Shown here: positions 1 to 9,709 of the stretch, piece by piece
How the letters are laid out: each line of letters begins with the position of its first letter
Numbering within the stretch: position 1 is the stretch's first letter
From: Paracoccaceae bacterium
Lineage (GTDB): Bacteria; Pseudomonadota; Alphaproteobacteria; Rhodobacterales; Rhodobacteraceae
DNA length: 64,000 nucleotides
Assembly: GCA_009773375.1 (NCBI GenBank)
Contig: WRPH01000013.1
Location: 62,001 to 126,000 of the forward strand
Direction of reading: 5' to 3'
Translations under genes and position numbers: made by a program
The notes under the pieces: generated by a model
Told to the model about the DNA's origin: nothing
The model's input: the letters and a program-made list of their open reading frames with translations, nothing else
The model's database searches: none

Positions 1-387
1 CAGATCGGATTCTGCGCGGGCCAGATTGACCTCGGCCAGCCGGACGGCGGCTTCGGCCTCGACCACTGCCGCCTCGGCCTGAGCGCGGGCGCGGGCATCA
101 AGGAAAGCAGGTTCAGCGGGGCGGATCACCGCCACGGTGGTTTCACCACGCTTGACGGCATCACCGACCTGCACCGGCGAGCGGGCGACGGTGCCGGTCA
201 GCGGGGCTGTCACCGTCCACGGGTCGCGGATGCGGGTGACGCCTTCGGCGCTGACGCTGACCTGCATCGCGCCGCGGCGGATGGTGGTGATTTCCACCAG
301 CAGCGGTTGCGGCAGAAAGGCCCAGACCAGCGCGGCGATAGCAGCCAGCAGGATGGCGATCAGGGCGGCGAGTTTGGCAAAACGCAT
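1..387 (-). CDS. HlyD-family membrane fusion protein of an ABC exporter (3' end off the left edge)
   Basis: Only the N-terminal 129 residues are inside the window. Reading leftward from the ATG at 387, the protein starts MRFAKLAALIAILL, a single N-terminal membrane anchor, followed by a biotinyl-lipoyl-like segment (TVTAPLTGTVARSPVQVGDAVKRG) and an alanine/glutamate-rich stretch that begins the coiled-coil hairpin. This is the usual order of periplasmic adaptors that link an inner-membrane ABC exporter to the outer membrane. It starts 4 bases after the stop of the upstream permease, so the two are almost certainly co-transcribed with the ATPase at 2651-3367. The substrate cannot be read from sequence. 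The rest of the gene lies beyond position 1. Confidence 0.85.
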   Translation of the reverse strand, partial: MRFAKLAALIAILLAAIAALVWAFLPQPLLVEITTIRRGAMQVSVSAEGVTRIRDPWTVTAPLTGTVARSPVQVGDAVKRGETTVAVIRPAEPAFLDARARAQAEAAVVEAEAAVRLAEVNLARAESDL

Positions 388-391
388 CGGA

Positions 392-2657
392 TTAATCCTT
401 TTGCTTCAACGCGCTGACCAGATCGACATGATCCAGACGGCGGCGGACGACAAGGGCAGTGATCAGCGCTGTGGTCAGCACGATCACGGTGGCAAAACCG
501 AAGGTAGCGCGGTTGACCACCAGCGGCATGGTGATCAGATCAGACGACAGGCCAGTGGTGATCAGCGCGGCAAAGCCATAGCCCGCAGCCCAGCCCAAGG
601 GCAGCGCCAGCAGGGTCAAGAGCATCAACTCGCCCACCAGCACGAAGCCGACCTCGGCGCGGGTGAAGCCCAGCACGCGCAGACTGGCGAGTTCATGCGC
701 GCGTTCGGCCAGCTGGATGCGGGCGGCGTTGTAGATCACCCCCAGCGTGATCAGCACACCCAGAAAGGTATAGGTCAGCGTCATGCTGATCAGGTTCTCG
801 CGGATGCTGGCGTCAAACCCGGCGCGGACGCGGGTGAAATCGACCAGCCCGGCAATGGCGGGGGTGGCTTTGACGGCGGTATGCAGCGCGGGCAGACTCG
901 GCGTATCGACCAGCAGATTGACCGTGTTGACCTGCGGCGGCGTGCGCATCAGCGCGAACAGCGGCTCGGCGCGCATATGCACATCCTGCCCCATGCTTTG
1001 CCGGATGATCGAGGTCACGCGCAGATCAAGGCTTTCGCGTGGCGGGGTCAGCAGATCGAGCGTGACCAGATCGCCGGGCGTGATGTTCAGGCTTTCGGCC
1101 AGACTTTCGGGGATGGCTAGGCCCTCGGGCGGCAGGGTCAGCGGGGTGCCGTCGGTGGCCAGAAGCCGCGACAACTGCGTTGCATCGAAATGGGCTTGCA
1201 GCGCCAACAGGCGGCTTGATCCGGCATGGCGCAGCCGCACCGGCACGGCATAGGCGGGTTCGGCTTGCCGCACGCCGGGCAGCGCAAGCGCAGCGCTGAC
1301 TGCGGACAGATCGCGCGGGCTGGCAAGGGCAAGGCTGACGTTCTGGCGGTTGCTGCGTTCAAAGATATCAGCCATCACCAGATCGATCACGTCGAAGGTG
1401 AAGTAAGATCCGATCAGCACCGCAATCGAAGCCGCCACCCCCACCACGGCGGAACAACGGCGGCGCGGGCGGCGACATTGCCACCGCCGGGGCCAGCCGG
1501 GCCGAGCCCAGAACCGCCCGCAGCGCCCCCAGACTGACCGTGACCACCCCCAAAACCCCTGAAATCACAAAGGATTGCAGCCCCGGCACATAGATCAGGA
1601 ACGGGAAGCGGAAGAAGCGCACATACATCTGGTTCACCCCCTGCCCCAGCAGCCAGCCCCCCGCCCAGCCCAGCAAGATGCCCGCCGCACCGATGCCAAG
1701 GCTCATCTTCAGGTAATGCCCGACGATGGCCGCCGTCGAATAGCCCACGGCTTTCAACAGACCGATCTGCTGCCGCTCCAGCCGGATCAGCCGGCCCAGC
1801 ACCATATTGACCAGAAACGCCGAGACGATCAGGAACACCGGCGGCAGAAACACCGCCATTGCGCGCAGTTGGGTGAACTCATTTTCCAGAAACGCGTTGG
1901 AAACCTGCCGGTCGCGGCCATAAGCGCCGCTGCCGCCGTAAGGGGCCAGCAGCGCATCCAGCCGCACGATCACATCGGCGGCGCGGGTCTTGTCAGACAG
2001 GGTCAGGCTGACATCGTTGAACGCGCCTTGCAGATCGAAGGCGGCGGCGAGTGCGGCCTCGCCCATCCAGATCAGCGCATAATGCTTGTCGTCGGGCATC
2101 ATCGAGCCGGGCGACAGGGTGTAGATAAACTCGGGCGACAGCACGGTGCCGGTCAGCACCAGATCGCGGCGTTGACCGTTGATCACCGCCGCCAGCCGGT
2201 CGCCGGGGCGCAAGCCATTGGCCTGCGCAAACGGCTCGGCTACGGCGATTTCATCCGGCCGGGTCGGGTCCGGCATCCGGCCAGTGCGCAGCAAGGGTTG
2301 ATTCAGCAGCGGATCATGGGCTGCGGGCAACGACATCAGCCGGGCGGTGGCGGCCTCGACCAGCCTCGGCAGATCGAGCACGGCAACGCCGATCACCCGG
2401 CCTTCGACCTGCGCCACGCCGTCCATCGCGGCAATCTCGGCCAGCAGCGTTTGCGGCGCGCGGGTGGCCCCGGCGAACACTTCGGCAAAGCGCTGGCGGT
2501 CGTAATAGGCGTCGCGGGTCTGCACCAGGGATCGTTGCGTGCCGGTGGCCATCACCAGCACCATGATGCCGCAGGCCAGCACAGCGGCAATCGCCAGAAT
2601 TTGCGGCCCCAAACGGCGCAGATCGCGCAGCAATTTGCGATCCAGCGCGGTTACCAT
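392..2657 (-). pseudogene. ABC exporter permease, MacB/FtsX type, disrupted by a frameshift near 1442-1455
   Basis: Two overlapping reading frames together make one large permease. The first (from ATG 2657) carries an N-terminal membrane segment (ILAIAAVLACGIMVLVMATG), a periplasmic MacB-like core and the first FtsX block of membrane helices, ending in the true frame near LAPAVAMSPPAPPLFRR. The second frame resumes with GVAASIAVLIGSYFTFDV, another periplasmic domain and a second FtsX block, and stops at 392. As I remember relatives, a stretch of roughly 25-30 residues, including a short segment before the fifth helix, normally joins the two parts and is missing here. The event is therefore probably a deletion plus frame change rather than a one-base slip. 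The start overlaps the ATPase stop by 7 bases. Either a real pseudogene or an assembly error; the rest of the sequence looks intact and under selection. Confidence 0.75.
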
Positions 2658-3367
2658 GTGACCTCGGACGGAGGGATGCGGGTGGCGTTGATTTCCTCGC
2701 GCTGGATCAGGCCATCAGCCATATACACCACACGATGGGCAATTTTGCGGATCGCCGCGTTATGGGTGATCAGCGCCGTGGCGGTGCCAAGTTCAGTGTT
2801 CACCTGCACCAGCGCCTCCAGCACGGTGCGGCCGGTGGCACTGTCCAGCGCGCCGGTGGGTTCATCGCACAGCAAAAGGTCGGGGCGCTTGGCGATGGCG
2901 CGGGCAATGGCGACGCGTTGCTGTTCGCCGCCCGACAGCTCTGCCGGGAAGTGATCGAGCCTGTGCTGCATACCGACCATGGCGAGGGCATCTTCGGGGC
3001 GCATCGGGCGGGCGGCGATTTCGGTGACCAGCGCCACGTTTTCGCGCGCGGTCAAGGATGGCACGAGGTTGTAGAACTGGAACACAAAGCCGACGTGATC
3101 GCGGCGGAACGCGGTCAGCGCGCGTTCGGAAGCGCCGGTCAGGCGGTGATCCAGGAAGCTGATCTCACCGCTGGTGGGGGTATCCAGCGCGCCAAGGATA
3201 TTCAGCAGGGTGGATTTGCCAGACCCGGAAGCGCCCAGCAGCACCAGCATTTCGCCTGCCGCCAGCGTCAGCGACACGCCACGCAGCGCCTGCACCTCGA
3301 CGCTGCCGGTGCGGTAAATCTTGGTCAGGTCGCGGGCGCGCAGCACGATTTCGGGGTTTGTGTCCAT
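2651..3367 (-). CDS. ABC transporter ATP-binding protein, LolD/MacB-like
   Basis: A 238-residue nucleotide-binding subunit that would power the FtsX-type permease encoded just downstream. It shows Walker A (GASGSGKST, about residue 39), a Q-loop ([16 protein letters not shown]), the ABC signature LSGGEQQR, Walker B with [13 protein letters not shown], and the H-loop histidine in ALITHNAAI. These are typical of the LolD/MacB branch of exporters. The reading frame extends to a TTG at 3385, but the ATG at 3367 ([16 protein letters not shown]) fits homologues and is preferred. The stop codon overlaps the permease start by 7 bases, indicating translational coupling. The gene lies about 100 bases after the DevA-like ATPase gene in the same direction. 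Confidence 0.9.
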   Translation of the reverse strand: MDTNPEIVLRARDLTKIYRTGSVEVQALRGVSLTLAAGEMLVLLGASGSGKSTLLNILGALDTPTSGEISFLDHRLTGASERALTAFRRDHVGFVFQFYNLVPSLTARENVALVTEIAARPMRPEDALAMVGMQHRLDHFPAELSGGEQQRVAIARAIAKRPDLLLCDEPTGALDSATGRTVLEALVQVNTELGTATALITHNAAIRKIAHRVVYMADGLIQREEINATRIPPSEVTW

Positions 3368-3465
3368 GGCCTGACCCTGTGGCAATCGCGGGCAGGATGC
3401 CTTGATCTGACCCCAAAGCCAAAGGATTTGTGGCCGGTCTGGGCGGCGGGGGTCAGGTCAGCGGG

Positions 3466-4164
3466 CTACGCCACCGGTGCTGTGTCTGCAACGATGCGGC
3501 CATCTTCCAGCGTGATCACCCGGTCGGCCTGTTCGGCGATGCGGTTGTCATGCGTGACCATCACCGTGGTGGTGCCGCGCGTCGCCCCCAGCTTTTTCAG
3601 CAGGCCAACCACGGTCAGGCCGCTGGCCAGATCGAGGGCGGCGGTGGGTTCGTCGGCGAAGATCACCTCGGGGTTGCCGACCAGCGCCCGCGCCACCGCG
3701 ACGCGCTGTTTCTGGCCACCCGACAGGTTGGCGGGCAGGTAGTCCAGGCGTTCGCCCAAGCCAAGCAGGCGCAGGATATGTTGGGCAGCGGCGTCTTGCT
3801 GCTGCCGGTCGCCCGGCCCGTGCACTTGCAGCCCCATCAGCACGTTTTGCTGCGCGGTCAGGCTTTCATGCAGGTTATGGGCCTGAAAGATGAAGCCAAG
3901 CCTGCGTCGCAGGCTTTCTAGCAGCGCAGGGGCCGCGCCGTTCAACTGATGCGCCAGCAGTTTGACCGAGCCGTCCTGCACCTCACGCAGGCAGCCCACC
4001 AGCGTCAGCACCGTGGTCTTGCCCGAGCCAGAGGGGCCTTGCAGCACGGTCAGGCTGCCGCGTCTGATCTGGACAGACACGTCGAAAATTGCCTGTTTGC
4101 GCGCCTCGCCACTGCCGAAGGCGTGGTTCAGGTGGGCAACGTCGATGGGGAAATCTATGCTCAT
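3466..4164 (-). CDS. DevA-family ABC exporter ATP-binding protein
   Basis: A 232-residue ATPase subunit. Walker A is GPSGSGKTT, followed by a DevA-like stretch (LVGCLREVQDGSVKLL); the Q-loop region reads HNLHESLTAQQNVL, the signature is LSGGQKQRVAVARAL, and Walker B is VIFADEPTAALD. The DevA type was first described in the cyanobacterial heterocyst glycolipid exporter DevBCA. It differs from the LolD-like ATPase next door. The ATG at 4164 is chosen because a GAGG ribosome site lies just upstream and the start falls directly after the permease stop; the frame is open further upstream to 4218 but that would run into the permease gene. It partners with the permease at 4172-5344 and the adaptor at 5341-6582. 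Confidence 0.9.
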   Translation of the reverse strand: MSIDFPIDVAHLNHAFGSGEARKQAIFDVSVQIRRGSLTVLQGPSGSGKTTVLTLVGCLREVQDGSVKLLAHQLNGAAPALLESLRRRLGFIFQAHNLHESLTAQQNVLMGLQVHGPGDRQQQDAAAQHILRLLGLGERLDYLPANLSGGQKQRVAVARALVGNPEVIFADEPTAALDLASGLTVVGLLKKLGATRGTTTVMVTHDNRIAEQADRVITLEDGRIVADTAPVA

Positions 4165-4171
4165 GCGCGCC

Positions 4172-5344
4172 TCAGAACAGATCGGCAGGGTCGGCCGAGG
4201 CCAGCTTGCGGGTGGCAATCGCGCCAGAGATCGAACAGGCCGCCAGCGTGCCGAAGAACACCATCACCGCCACCGTCGGCGTCATCGCCAGCGGCAAGGT
4301 GGTGGCAGCTTTCATCCCGGCCAACAGGCCGGTCGCGACAATGACACCGGGGAGAAAGCCCAAAACCGCCAGGATCAGCGCCTGTTCAAACACAATGCCC
4401 AGGAAAAATCGCTGCCGGTAGCCCATCGCCTTGAAGGTGGCATATTCGCCCAGATGATCGGCAACATCGGTGGACAGCACCTGATACACGATCACGATGC
4501 CGACCAGCACGCCGATGATCACGCCAAAGCCGAAGATGATCCCGGTCGGGCGTTTGGTTTGCTGATAGTTCAGATCATCCGCCGCCGCCTGCGCGAAGGA
4601 CCGCACCCGCAGGGTCTTGTCGGAAAGCTGATCGCGCAACCGTGCTGCCACCACATCCGGGTCAGCACCGGGGGCTGTTTGCAGCAGGATATGGTCTGGC
4701 GCGGCAGAGCTGCGGGCGGGAAACAGGGTCAGAAAGGTCTGGTCCGACACCATCATATAGCCATCGCCGCCAAAGCCGCCGCCGCCCGCGAAAGTGTCAT
4801 ACAGCGTCAGCGTGGTGCCAGACACCTCGAACGAAAGCGGGCTTTGTGGCCGGATCGACGCCGCCAGGTCGCGCGGCAGGCCGCGGCTATACATATCCAG
4901 CAGCCCCGCGCTTTGCAGCTGCAATGTATCGACCTTGCGCGCCATCACTGGTGACAGAAAGCCCGGCAGCGTGGGATCAACGCCAAAGGTGGTCAGCCCC
5001 AGCGTCTTGCCATCGCGCGCCCAAGACACGTTGCCGACAAAAATCCCGGTGCCCGCGATGACATCCGGATCAGCCAGCGCCTGAAACAACCATTGCCGCG
5101 CCACGTTGTCGCCTTCGGCCAGCGCGTTGGCATCCGATGCGGAGATCATGATGTCGGCCTGAAAAAACCCGTAGGGCTTCATCGTCGCCGTCGCCATCGA
5201 ATTCATGATGCCAAGCTGCACGAACACCAGCACATTGGCAAAGGCCACCCCGGCCAGTGCGGCGGCAAAGCGTGGGCGGTTGTGGGTCAGTTGCAGCCAG
5301 CCGATCGGCAGACGGCCAAACAACCATTGCAGCAGCCGGGTCAT
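4172..5344 (-). CDS. DevC-family ABC exporter permease
   Basis: A 390-residue FtsX-type permease. The N-terminus (WLQLTHNRPRFAAALAGVAF, then ANVLVFVQLGIMNSM) is the hallmark of DevC proteins. A periplasmic domain follows, then three C-terminal membrane helices around residues 265-385 that form the FtsX domain (EYATFKAMGYRQRFF is the coupling-helix region). It begins inside the end of the upstream adaptor gene with an ATGA overlap (5341-5344) and is followed 7 bases later by its ATPase, so the three genes form one translationally coupled unit. The substrate is unknown; DevBCA homologues export glycolipids or other amphiphiles in cyanobacteria, and I infer only an amphiphilic cargo here. Confidence 0.9.
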   Translation of the reverse strand: MTRLLQWLFGRLPIGWLQLTHNRPRFAAALAGVAFANVLVFVQLGIMNSMATATMKPYGFFQADIMISASDANALAEGDNVARQWLFQALADPDVIAGTGIFVGNVSWARDGKTLGLTTFGVDPTLPGFLSPVMARKVDTLQLQSAGLLDMYSRGLPRDLAASIRPQSPLSFEVSGTTLTLYDTFAGGGGFGGDGYMMVSDQTFLTLFPARSSAAPDHILLQTAPGADPDVVAARLRDQLSDKTLRVRSFAQAAADDLNYQQTKRPTGIIFGFGVIIGVLVGIVIVYQVLSTDVADHLGEYATFKAMGYRQRFFLGIVFEQALILAVLGFLPGVIVATGLLAGMKAATTLPLAMTPTVAVMVFFGTLAACSISGAIATRKLASADPADLF

Positions 5345-6582
5345 GGCGTGGCTTTCGACCCGGTGGCAGCAACCGCGCGGGTGTCGATGCGGGCGACGAC
5401 CTCCAGATTGGTGAACCGCGCAGCCACAGCGGACGAGGCGGCATCCAGCGCCACCAGCACGGTGATCACCCGCGCATCGGTATTGGCGGCGGTGTCTTCC
5501 GAAACCAGCCCCTGCCGCCCCACCGTCAGGCCAATCGCCTGCACCTTGCCTTGCAGCGTGCGGCCCAGCGCGCCTGCGGCCAGTTCCACCGGCTGACCGA
5601 CGGCGACGGCACCGATACGGTCCTGATAAATCTCAACCTCTGCCATCATCTGATCGGTATCGCCGATTTCCATGATGCCGTCTTGTGCGGGGGGGCGTTC
5701 ACCAGCGCGGGCGTGGATATCCAGCACCACGCCACTGATCGGAGCCAGCACGGCGGCGCGGGTCAGATCGCGGCGGGCGCGGGTCAGATCGGCCTCGGCG
5801 GCCTCAAGGTTGCGGGTGGCGACGATCACGTCGGGCTGTTGATCAACCACGGCACTGGCAAAGCGCGCCAGCGTGGCCTGCGCCTTTTCCACCGCCAAAG
5901 CCGCCTGCCGCGCCGCAGCTGTGACATTATCCAGCGCGGCCTGGGTGGTGACGCCGCGCGCGAACAGTTCGGTTTCACGGGTCAGCTGCGCCTGCGCCTC
6001 GGCGGCGGCGGATTGCGCCTGATCGACCCCGGCGCGCGCCTCGTCGAGCGAGTTCTGCACCGCCGCCCGCGTCTGCACCAAAGCCGCCTGCCGCACCGCG
6101 ACATTGGCCTCGGCCAGCAGAACCGCGCTTTCCAGCTGACCCTGATTGTCGAGCCGCGCCACTATGTCGCCCTGCTGAACGCGATCACCGATCGCCACCA
6201 GCACCTCGGCCATGCGGGCGTCGCCTGCACCGTAGGGGGGCGCGACGATGGAGACATCATCGCGCGGCATCAGCCGGGCAAGCCCGACCACATCGGTCAC
6301 CTGCATGGTTTCGACCATCTCGGGCGGCAGGATGATCTCGGGCGGCAGCGCAATCGGTGCGCTGGCACCGCCGCCCGGCTGCAATCCGGTCGCCGCGTAA
6401 AACGCTTTCAGGCCAAAGGGTTGGAAATACATCCCCATCACCGCGCCAGAAAACATCAGCACCGGGATCAGCAGTACCAGCAGATAGCGCGGGCGAAACC
6501 GCAGGCGGCTGGGGGCCGGCGTGGCCTCGGGCGTGCGTTGGATCACGTCAAGCGGCAGATCGGAATCAGCAGGAGCGGTCAC
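5341..6582 (-). CDS. DevB-family HlyD membrane fusion protein
   Basis: A 413-residue periplasmic adaptor and the first gene of the leftward exporter run. Residues about 29-50 form the membrane anchor (YLLVLLIPVLMFSGAVMGMY). A biotinyl-lipoyl half (VAIGDRVQQGDIVARLDNQG) comes next, then a long alanine- and glutamine-rich alpha-hairpin at about residues 130-240, the second lipoyl half (LAPISGVVLDIHARAGE), and a beta-barrel domain to the end. Partners are the DevC and DevA proteins encoded directly downstream. The region upstream (6583-6823) holds a large palindrome and is shared with the divergent SulP gene, so the operon promoter is probably there, although no clear box stands out. Confidence 0.88.
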   Translation of the reverse strand: MTAPADSDLPLDVIQRTPEATPAPSRLRFRPRYLLVLLIPVLMFSGAVMGMYFQPFGLKAFYAATGLQPGGGASAPIALPPEIILPPEMVETMQVTDVVGLARLMPRDDVSIVAPPYGAGDARMAEVLVAIGDRVQQGDIVARLDNQGQLESAVLLAEANVAVRQAALVQTRAAVQNSLDEARAGVDQAQSAAAEAQAQLTRETELFARGVTTQAALDNVTAAARQAALAVEKAQATLARFASAVVDQQPDVIVATRNLEAAEADLTRARRDLTRAAVLAPISGVVLDIHARAGERPPAQDGIMEIGDTDQMMAEVEIYQDRIGAVAVGQPVELAAGALGRTLQGKVQAIGLTVGRQGLVSEDTAANTDARVITVLVALDAASSAVAARFTNLEVVARIDTRAVAATGSKATP

Positions 6583-6683
6583 AGCGGCCTCGCAGGTTGT
6601 TTGGCGACACGTTACGCCCCTGTTTGGGTTTTTGCACGGGGTCTTACAAGTAATATTCCACTTTCTATATATATGAGGTAGAG

Positions 6684-6788
6684 CGTGTTGCGTTCAACAG
6701 GACACAGGTATTCAGCCGCGCCTGCGAGGCAGCGTTTGCTTTGCAGATGCGGTCGCAGACACGGCTGAATGCACTGCAACGCGACACG
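6684..6788. repeat. About 105-bp nested imperfect palindrome between divergent genes
   Basis: Three inverted arm pairs share one axis. The outer pair is CGTGTTGCGTT (6684-6694) with AACGCGACACG (6778-6788), one mismatch. The middle pair is ATTCAGCCG (6710-6718) with CGGCTGAAT (6762-6770), exact. The inner pair is CTGCGA (6722-6727) with TCGCAG (6753-6758). The centre carries GCGAGGCAGCG. The size, the CGTGT/ACACG ends and a similar GAGGCAGCG core recur at 55219-55311, so I treat both as members of one intergenic repeat family. It lies in the gap between the exporter operon and the sulP gene. Confidence 0.7.
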
Positions 6789-6823
6789 TTCGAAGCGTCC
6801 GCACCCCGCCGAAGGATCACCGC

Positions 6824-8608
6824 ATGCGCCCCAGCTTTTCGCACTATCTGCCGATCCTCGACTGGGGGCGCAGCTATGACCGCCGCGCGCTGTCGAATGA
6901 CCTGATGGCGGCGCTGATCGTCACCATCATGCTGATCCCGCAATCGCTGGCCTATGCGCTGCTGGCGGGGTTGCCGCCCGAGATGGGGCTCTACGCCTCG
7001 ATCGCGCCGATCATCGCCTATGCGGTGTTTGGCAGTTCACGCGCGCTGGCGGTGGGGCCGGTGGCGGTGGTATCGCTGATGACGGCGGCGGCGATTGGCA
7101 ACGTGGCCGAGGCCGGAACGGCGGGCTATATCGCCGCCGCGATCACGCTGGCGTTTCTGTCGGGGGCGATGCTGCTGGTGATGGGGCTGTTCCGGCTGGG
7201 GTTTATCGCCAATTTCCTGTCGCATCCGGTGATTGCGGGCTTCATCACCGCTTCTGGCGTGCTGATTGCCGCCAGCCAGCTGGCCGGGCTGCTGGGGATC
7301 AAGGCCGAAGGGCATACGTTGATCCTGCTGCTGGTGTCGCTGGTGCAGGGGCTGGGGCAAATCAACCCGATCACGGCGGGGATCGGCCTCGCGGTGCTGG
7401 CGTTTCTGTTCTGGGTGCGGCGCGGGCTGAAACCGGCACTGCGGCGGCTTGGCGCGGGGCCGAAACTGGCCGAGGTGCTGACCAAAGCCGGGCCGGTTTT
7501 CGCCGTGGTCGCCTCGACTGCGCTGGTCTGGGGGCTGCGGCTGGATCAATCGGGCGTGGCGGTGGTGGGGGTGGTGCCGCAGGGGTTGCCGCCGTTCAGC
7601 CTGCCGGACTTCAATCTGGATCTGCTGCGAGCGCTGGCGCTGCCGGCGCTGCTGATCTCGGTGATCGGCTTTGTCGAATCGGTGTCGGTGGCGCAGACGC
7701 TGGCGGCGAAAAAGCGTCAGCGCATCCAGCCGGATCAAGAGCTGATCGGACTGGGGGCGGCCAATATCGCGGCAGCCTTTACCGGCGGCTTTCCGGTGAC
7801 GGGTGGTTTTGCGCGGTCGGTGGTGAATTATGACGCCGGGGCGGAAACCCCGGCGGCGGGGGCGTTTACCGCCATCGGCCTTGCCCTCGCGGCGCTGGCG
7901 CTGACGCCGCTGATCTTCTTCCTGCCAAAAGCCACGCTGGCCGCCACCATCATCGTCGCGGTGCTGAGCCTGGTCGATTTCAGCATTCTGACCAAGACCT
8001 GGGCCTATTCGAAAGCCGATTTCGCCGCCGTTGCTGCGACGATTCTGCTGACGCTGGGGGCGGGGGTGGAGGTTGGCGTGTCGGCGGGCGTGCTGCTGTC
8101 AATTGCGCTGTTTCTTTACAAAACCTCGCGCCCGCATGTGGCCGAAGTTGGCCTGCTGCCCGGCACCCAGCATTTCCGCAACATCCTGCGCTACAAGGTG
8201 CAGACCGACCCCAGCCTGCTGACGTTGCGGGTGGATGAAAGCCTGTATTTCGCCAACAGCCGGTTTCTGGAGGATTACATCCACGCCCGCGTCACCGGCG
8301 ACAGCGCGCTGCAAAATGTGGTGCTGCAATGCACGGCGGTGAACGAAATCGACATGAGCGCGCTGGAATCGCTGGAGGCGATCAACCTGCGCCTGCACGA
8401 AATGGGCATCCGCTTTCACCTGTCCGAGGTCAAAGGTCCGGTGATGGACCGGCTGAAGCGCGTGCATTTTCTGGATGCGCTGACCGGTCAGGTATTTCTG
8501 AGCCAATACGAGGCGATGCAGGCGCTTGCGCCTGATCTGGCCCCTGAGCTGGCCAGAGACTTGGCCCGCGACGTGGCCCGCGACGTGGCCCCGCCGATGA
8601 CCGCCTAA
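6824..8608 (+). CDS. SulP-family inorganic anion transporter with C-terminal STAS domain
   Basis: A 594-residue permease. Residues about 20-430 hold ten or more hydrophobic segments, with the SulP signature near the start (LIVTIMLIPQSLAYALLAGLPPEMGLYASI) split across helices one and two. Residues about 445-560 form a STAS domain (LRVDESLYFANSRFLEDYI ... VVLQCTAVNEIDMSALESLE). Family members carry sulfate, bicarbonate or other anions by symport or exchange; the substrate here cannot be assigned. The ATG at 6824 follows a GAAGGAT ribosome site. The extreme C-terminus is a short tandem repeat of LARD/VARD units encoded by repeated 12-base blocks (about 8555-8590). The last four bases overlap the convergent alcohol dehydrogenase gene. 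Confidence 0.93.
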   Translation: MRPSFSHYLPILDWGRSYDRRALSNDLMAALIVTIMLIPQSLAYALLAGLPPEMGLYASIAPIIAYAVFGSSRALAVGPVAVVSLMTAAAIGNVAEAGTAGYIAAAITLAFLSGAMLLVMGLFRLGFIANFLSHPVIAGFITASGVLIAASQLAGLLGIKAEGHTLILLLVSLVQGLGQINPITAGIGLAVLAFLFWVRRGLKPALRRLGAGPKLAEVLTKAGPVFAVVASTALVWGLRLDQSGVAVVGVVPQGLPPFSLPDFNLDLLRALALPALLISVIGFVESVSVAQTLAAKKRQRIQPDQELIGLGAANIAAAFTGGFPVTGGFARSVVNYDAGAETPAAGAFTAIGLALAALALTPLIFFLPKATLAATIIVAVLSLVDFSILTKTWAYSKADFAAVAATILLTLGAGVEVGVSAGVLLSIALFLYKTSRPHVAEVGLLPGTQHFRNILRYKVQTDPSLLTLRVDESLYFANSRFLEDYIHARVTGDSALQNVVLQCTAVNEIDMSALESLEAINLRLHEMGIRFHLSEVKGPVMDRLKRVHFLDALTGQVFLSQYEAMQALAPDLAPELARDLARDVARDVAPPMTA

Positions 8609-9642
8609 GCGCTGAAATCGGTGATCACCGCCACGCCGGGTGGCATCGGTGCGTTGAACATCCGCAATTCCGCGCTGGCCTGCGACAAGGCCACCTGCCG
8701 CGCCACGATCGGGCGCACGTCGATGCGGCCGGTTTCGATCATCGACAACAGCGACGGGTAACGCCAGCTGGGCATGCCGCGCGTGCCATAAAGCGCCAGT
8801 TGCTTCATGTAGACGGCGTTCATGTTGATTTGCATCCGCGCGGTGTGGCCAGTGGGCAGGCCAACCTGCACATGCCGCCCCAACGGCCGCAGGCATTCAA
8901 TCGAGCCGTTGGTGGTGGCTTCGATCCCCAACGCCTCGACGCTGACATGCGCACCGCCTTGCGTCAGGTCGACAATCTGCGCCGCCGCATCACCGCCGCG
9001 GGCATCAATCGCCGCCTCTGCCCCCAGGGACAGCGCGTGTTGCAGGCGCTCCGGCACCACATCCACCACGACCACCCGCGCGCCCAGCGCCTTGCCGATC
9101 AGCAGCACCGACAGGCCAATACCGCCCGTGCCATGCACCGCCAGCCATTCGCCCGCCTGCAAACCCGCGCGCCCGGTCAGCGCATGCCACGCGGTTGTCA
9201 CCCGACAGCCCAGACCCGCCGCCAGCGCCGGCGTCAAGCTTTCGGGCAAACGCGCGAGGTTGTGCGCATGCGGCGCGCTGACATATTCGGCATAGGCCCC
9301 CGGCTCGCCAAAGCCCGGCACGCGCTGGTTCTTGCAGATGGTGGTCTGGCCGGACTGGCATTCGGGGCAAGACCCGCAAGACAGGATGAACGGCGCAATC
9401 ACCCGGTCGCCCACCCGCCATTTTGCCAAGGGGCCAGCCTGCACCACCTCGCCACAATATTCATGGCCGGGAATTGCACCCGGCTTCACCTTTGCATGCT
9501 CACCGACCCAGCCGTGCCAGTCTGACCGGCAAATACCGCAGGCCAACACCTTCAGCACCACGCCATCCGGCTCGCAGCGCGGATCAGCGACGGTTTCAAG
9601 ACTCAGATCGGCATTGTAGTGGCGAATGACAGCGGCGCGCAT
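8605..9642 (-). CDS. Zinc-dependent alcohol dehydrogenase, MDR superfamily
   Basis: A 345-residue medium-chain dehydrogenase. Catalytic zinc ligands are visible in ACGICRSDWHGWVGEH (Cys) and PGHEYCGEVV (His/Glu), the structural zinc cysteines in SCGSCPECQSGQTTIC, and the NAD(P) motif as VHGTGGIGLS. Typical members oxidise alcohols to aldehydes or ketones; substrate unknown. The ATG at 9642 is preferred over 9654 because GGAG lies six bases upstream of it, and the longer start would place that site inside the gene. It converges on and overlaps sulP by four bases. The hairpin pair at 9710-9755 separates it from purS upstream. Confidence 0.9.
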   Translation of the reverse strand: MRAAVIRHYNADLSLETVADPRCEPDGVVLKVLACGICRSDWHGWVGEHAKVKPGAIPGHEYCGEVVQAGPLAKWRVGDRVIAPFILSCGSCPECQSGQTTICKNQRVPGFGEPGAYAEYVSAPHAHNLARLPESLTPALAAGLGCRVTTAWHALTGRAGLQAGEWLAVHGTGGIGLSVLLIGKALGARVVVVDVVPERLQHALSLGAEAAIDARGGDAAAQIVDLTQGGAHVSVEALGIEATTNGSIECLRPLGRHVQVGLPTGHTARMQINMNAVYMKQLALYGTRGMPSWRYPSLLSMIETGRIDVRPIVARQVALSQASAELRMFNAPMPPGVAVITDFSA

Positions 9643-9709
9643 CGGGGACTCCATTTTGCCGCCATCAACACCGTTGCATCAAGCCCGGTCAAGCCCGCGA
9701 TGCAGCCGA

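Noticed and set aside
6684..6788. tRNA or rRNA fragment
   Set aside because: The sequence folds as a long palindrome and has no TTCGA arm or CCA-like end consistent with a tRNA.
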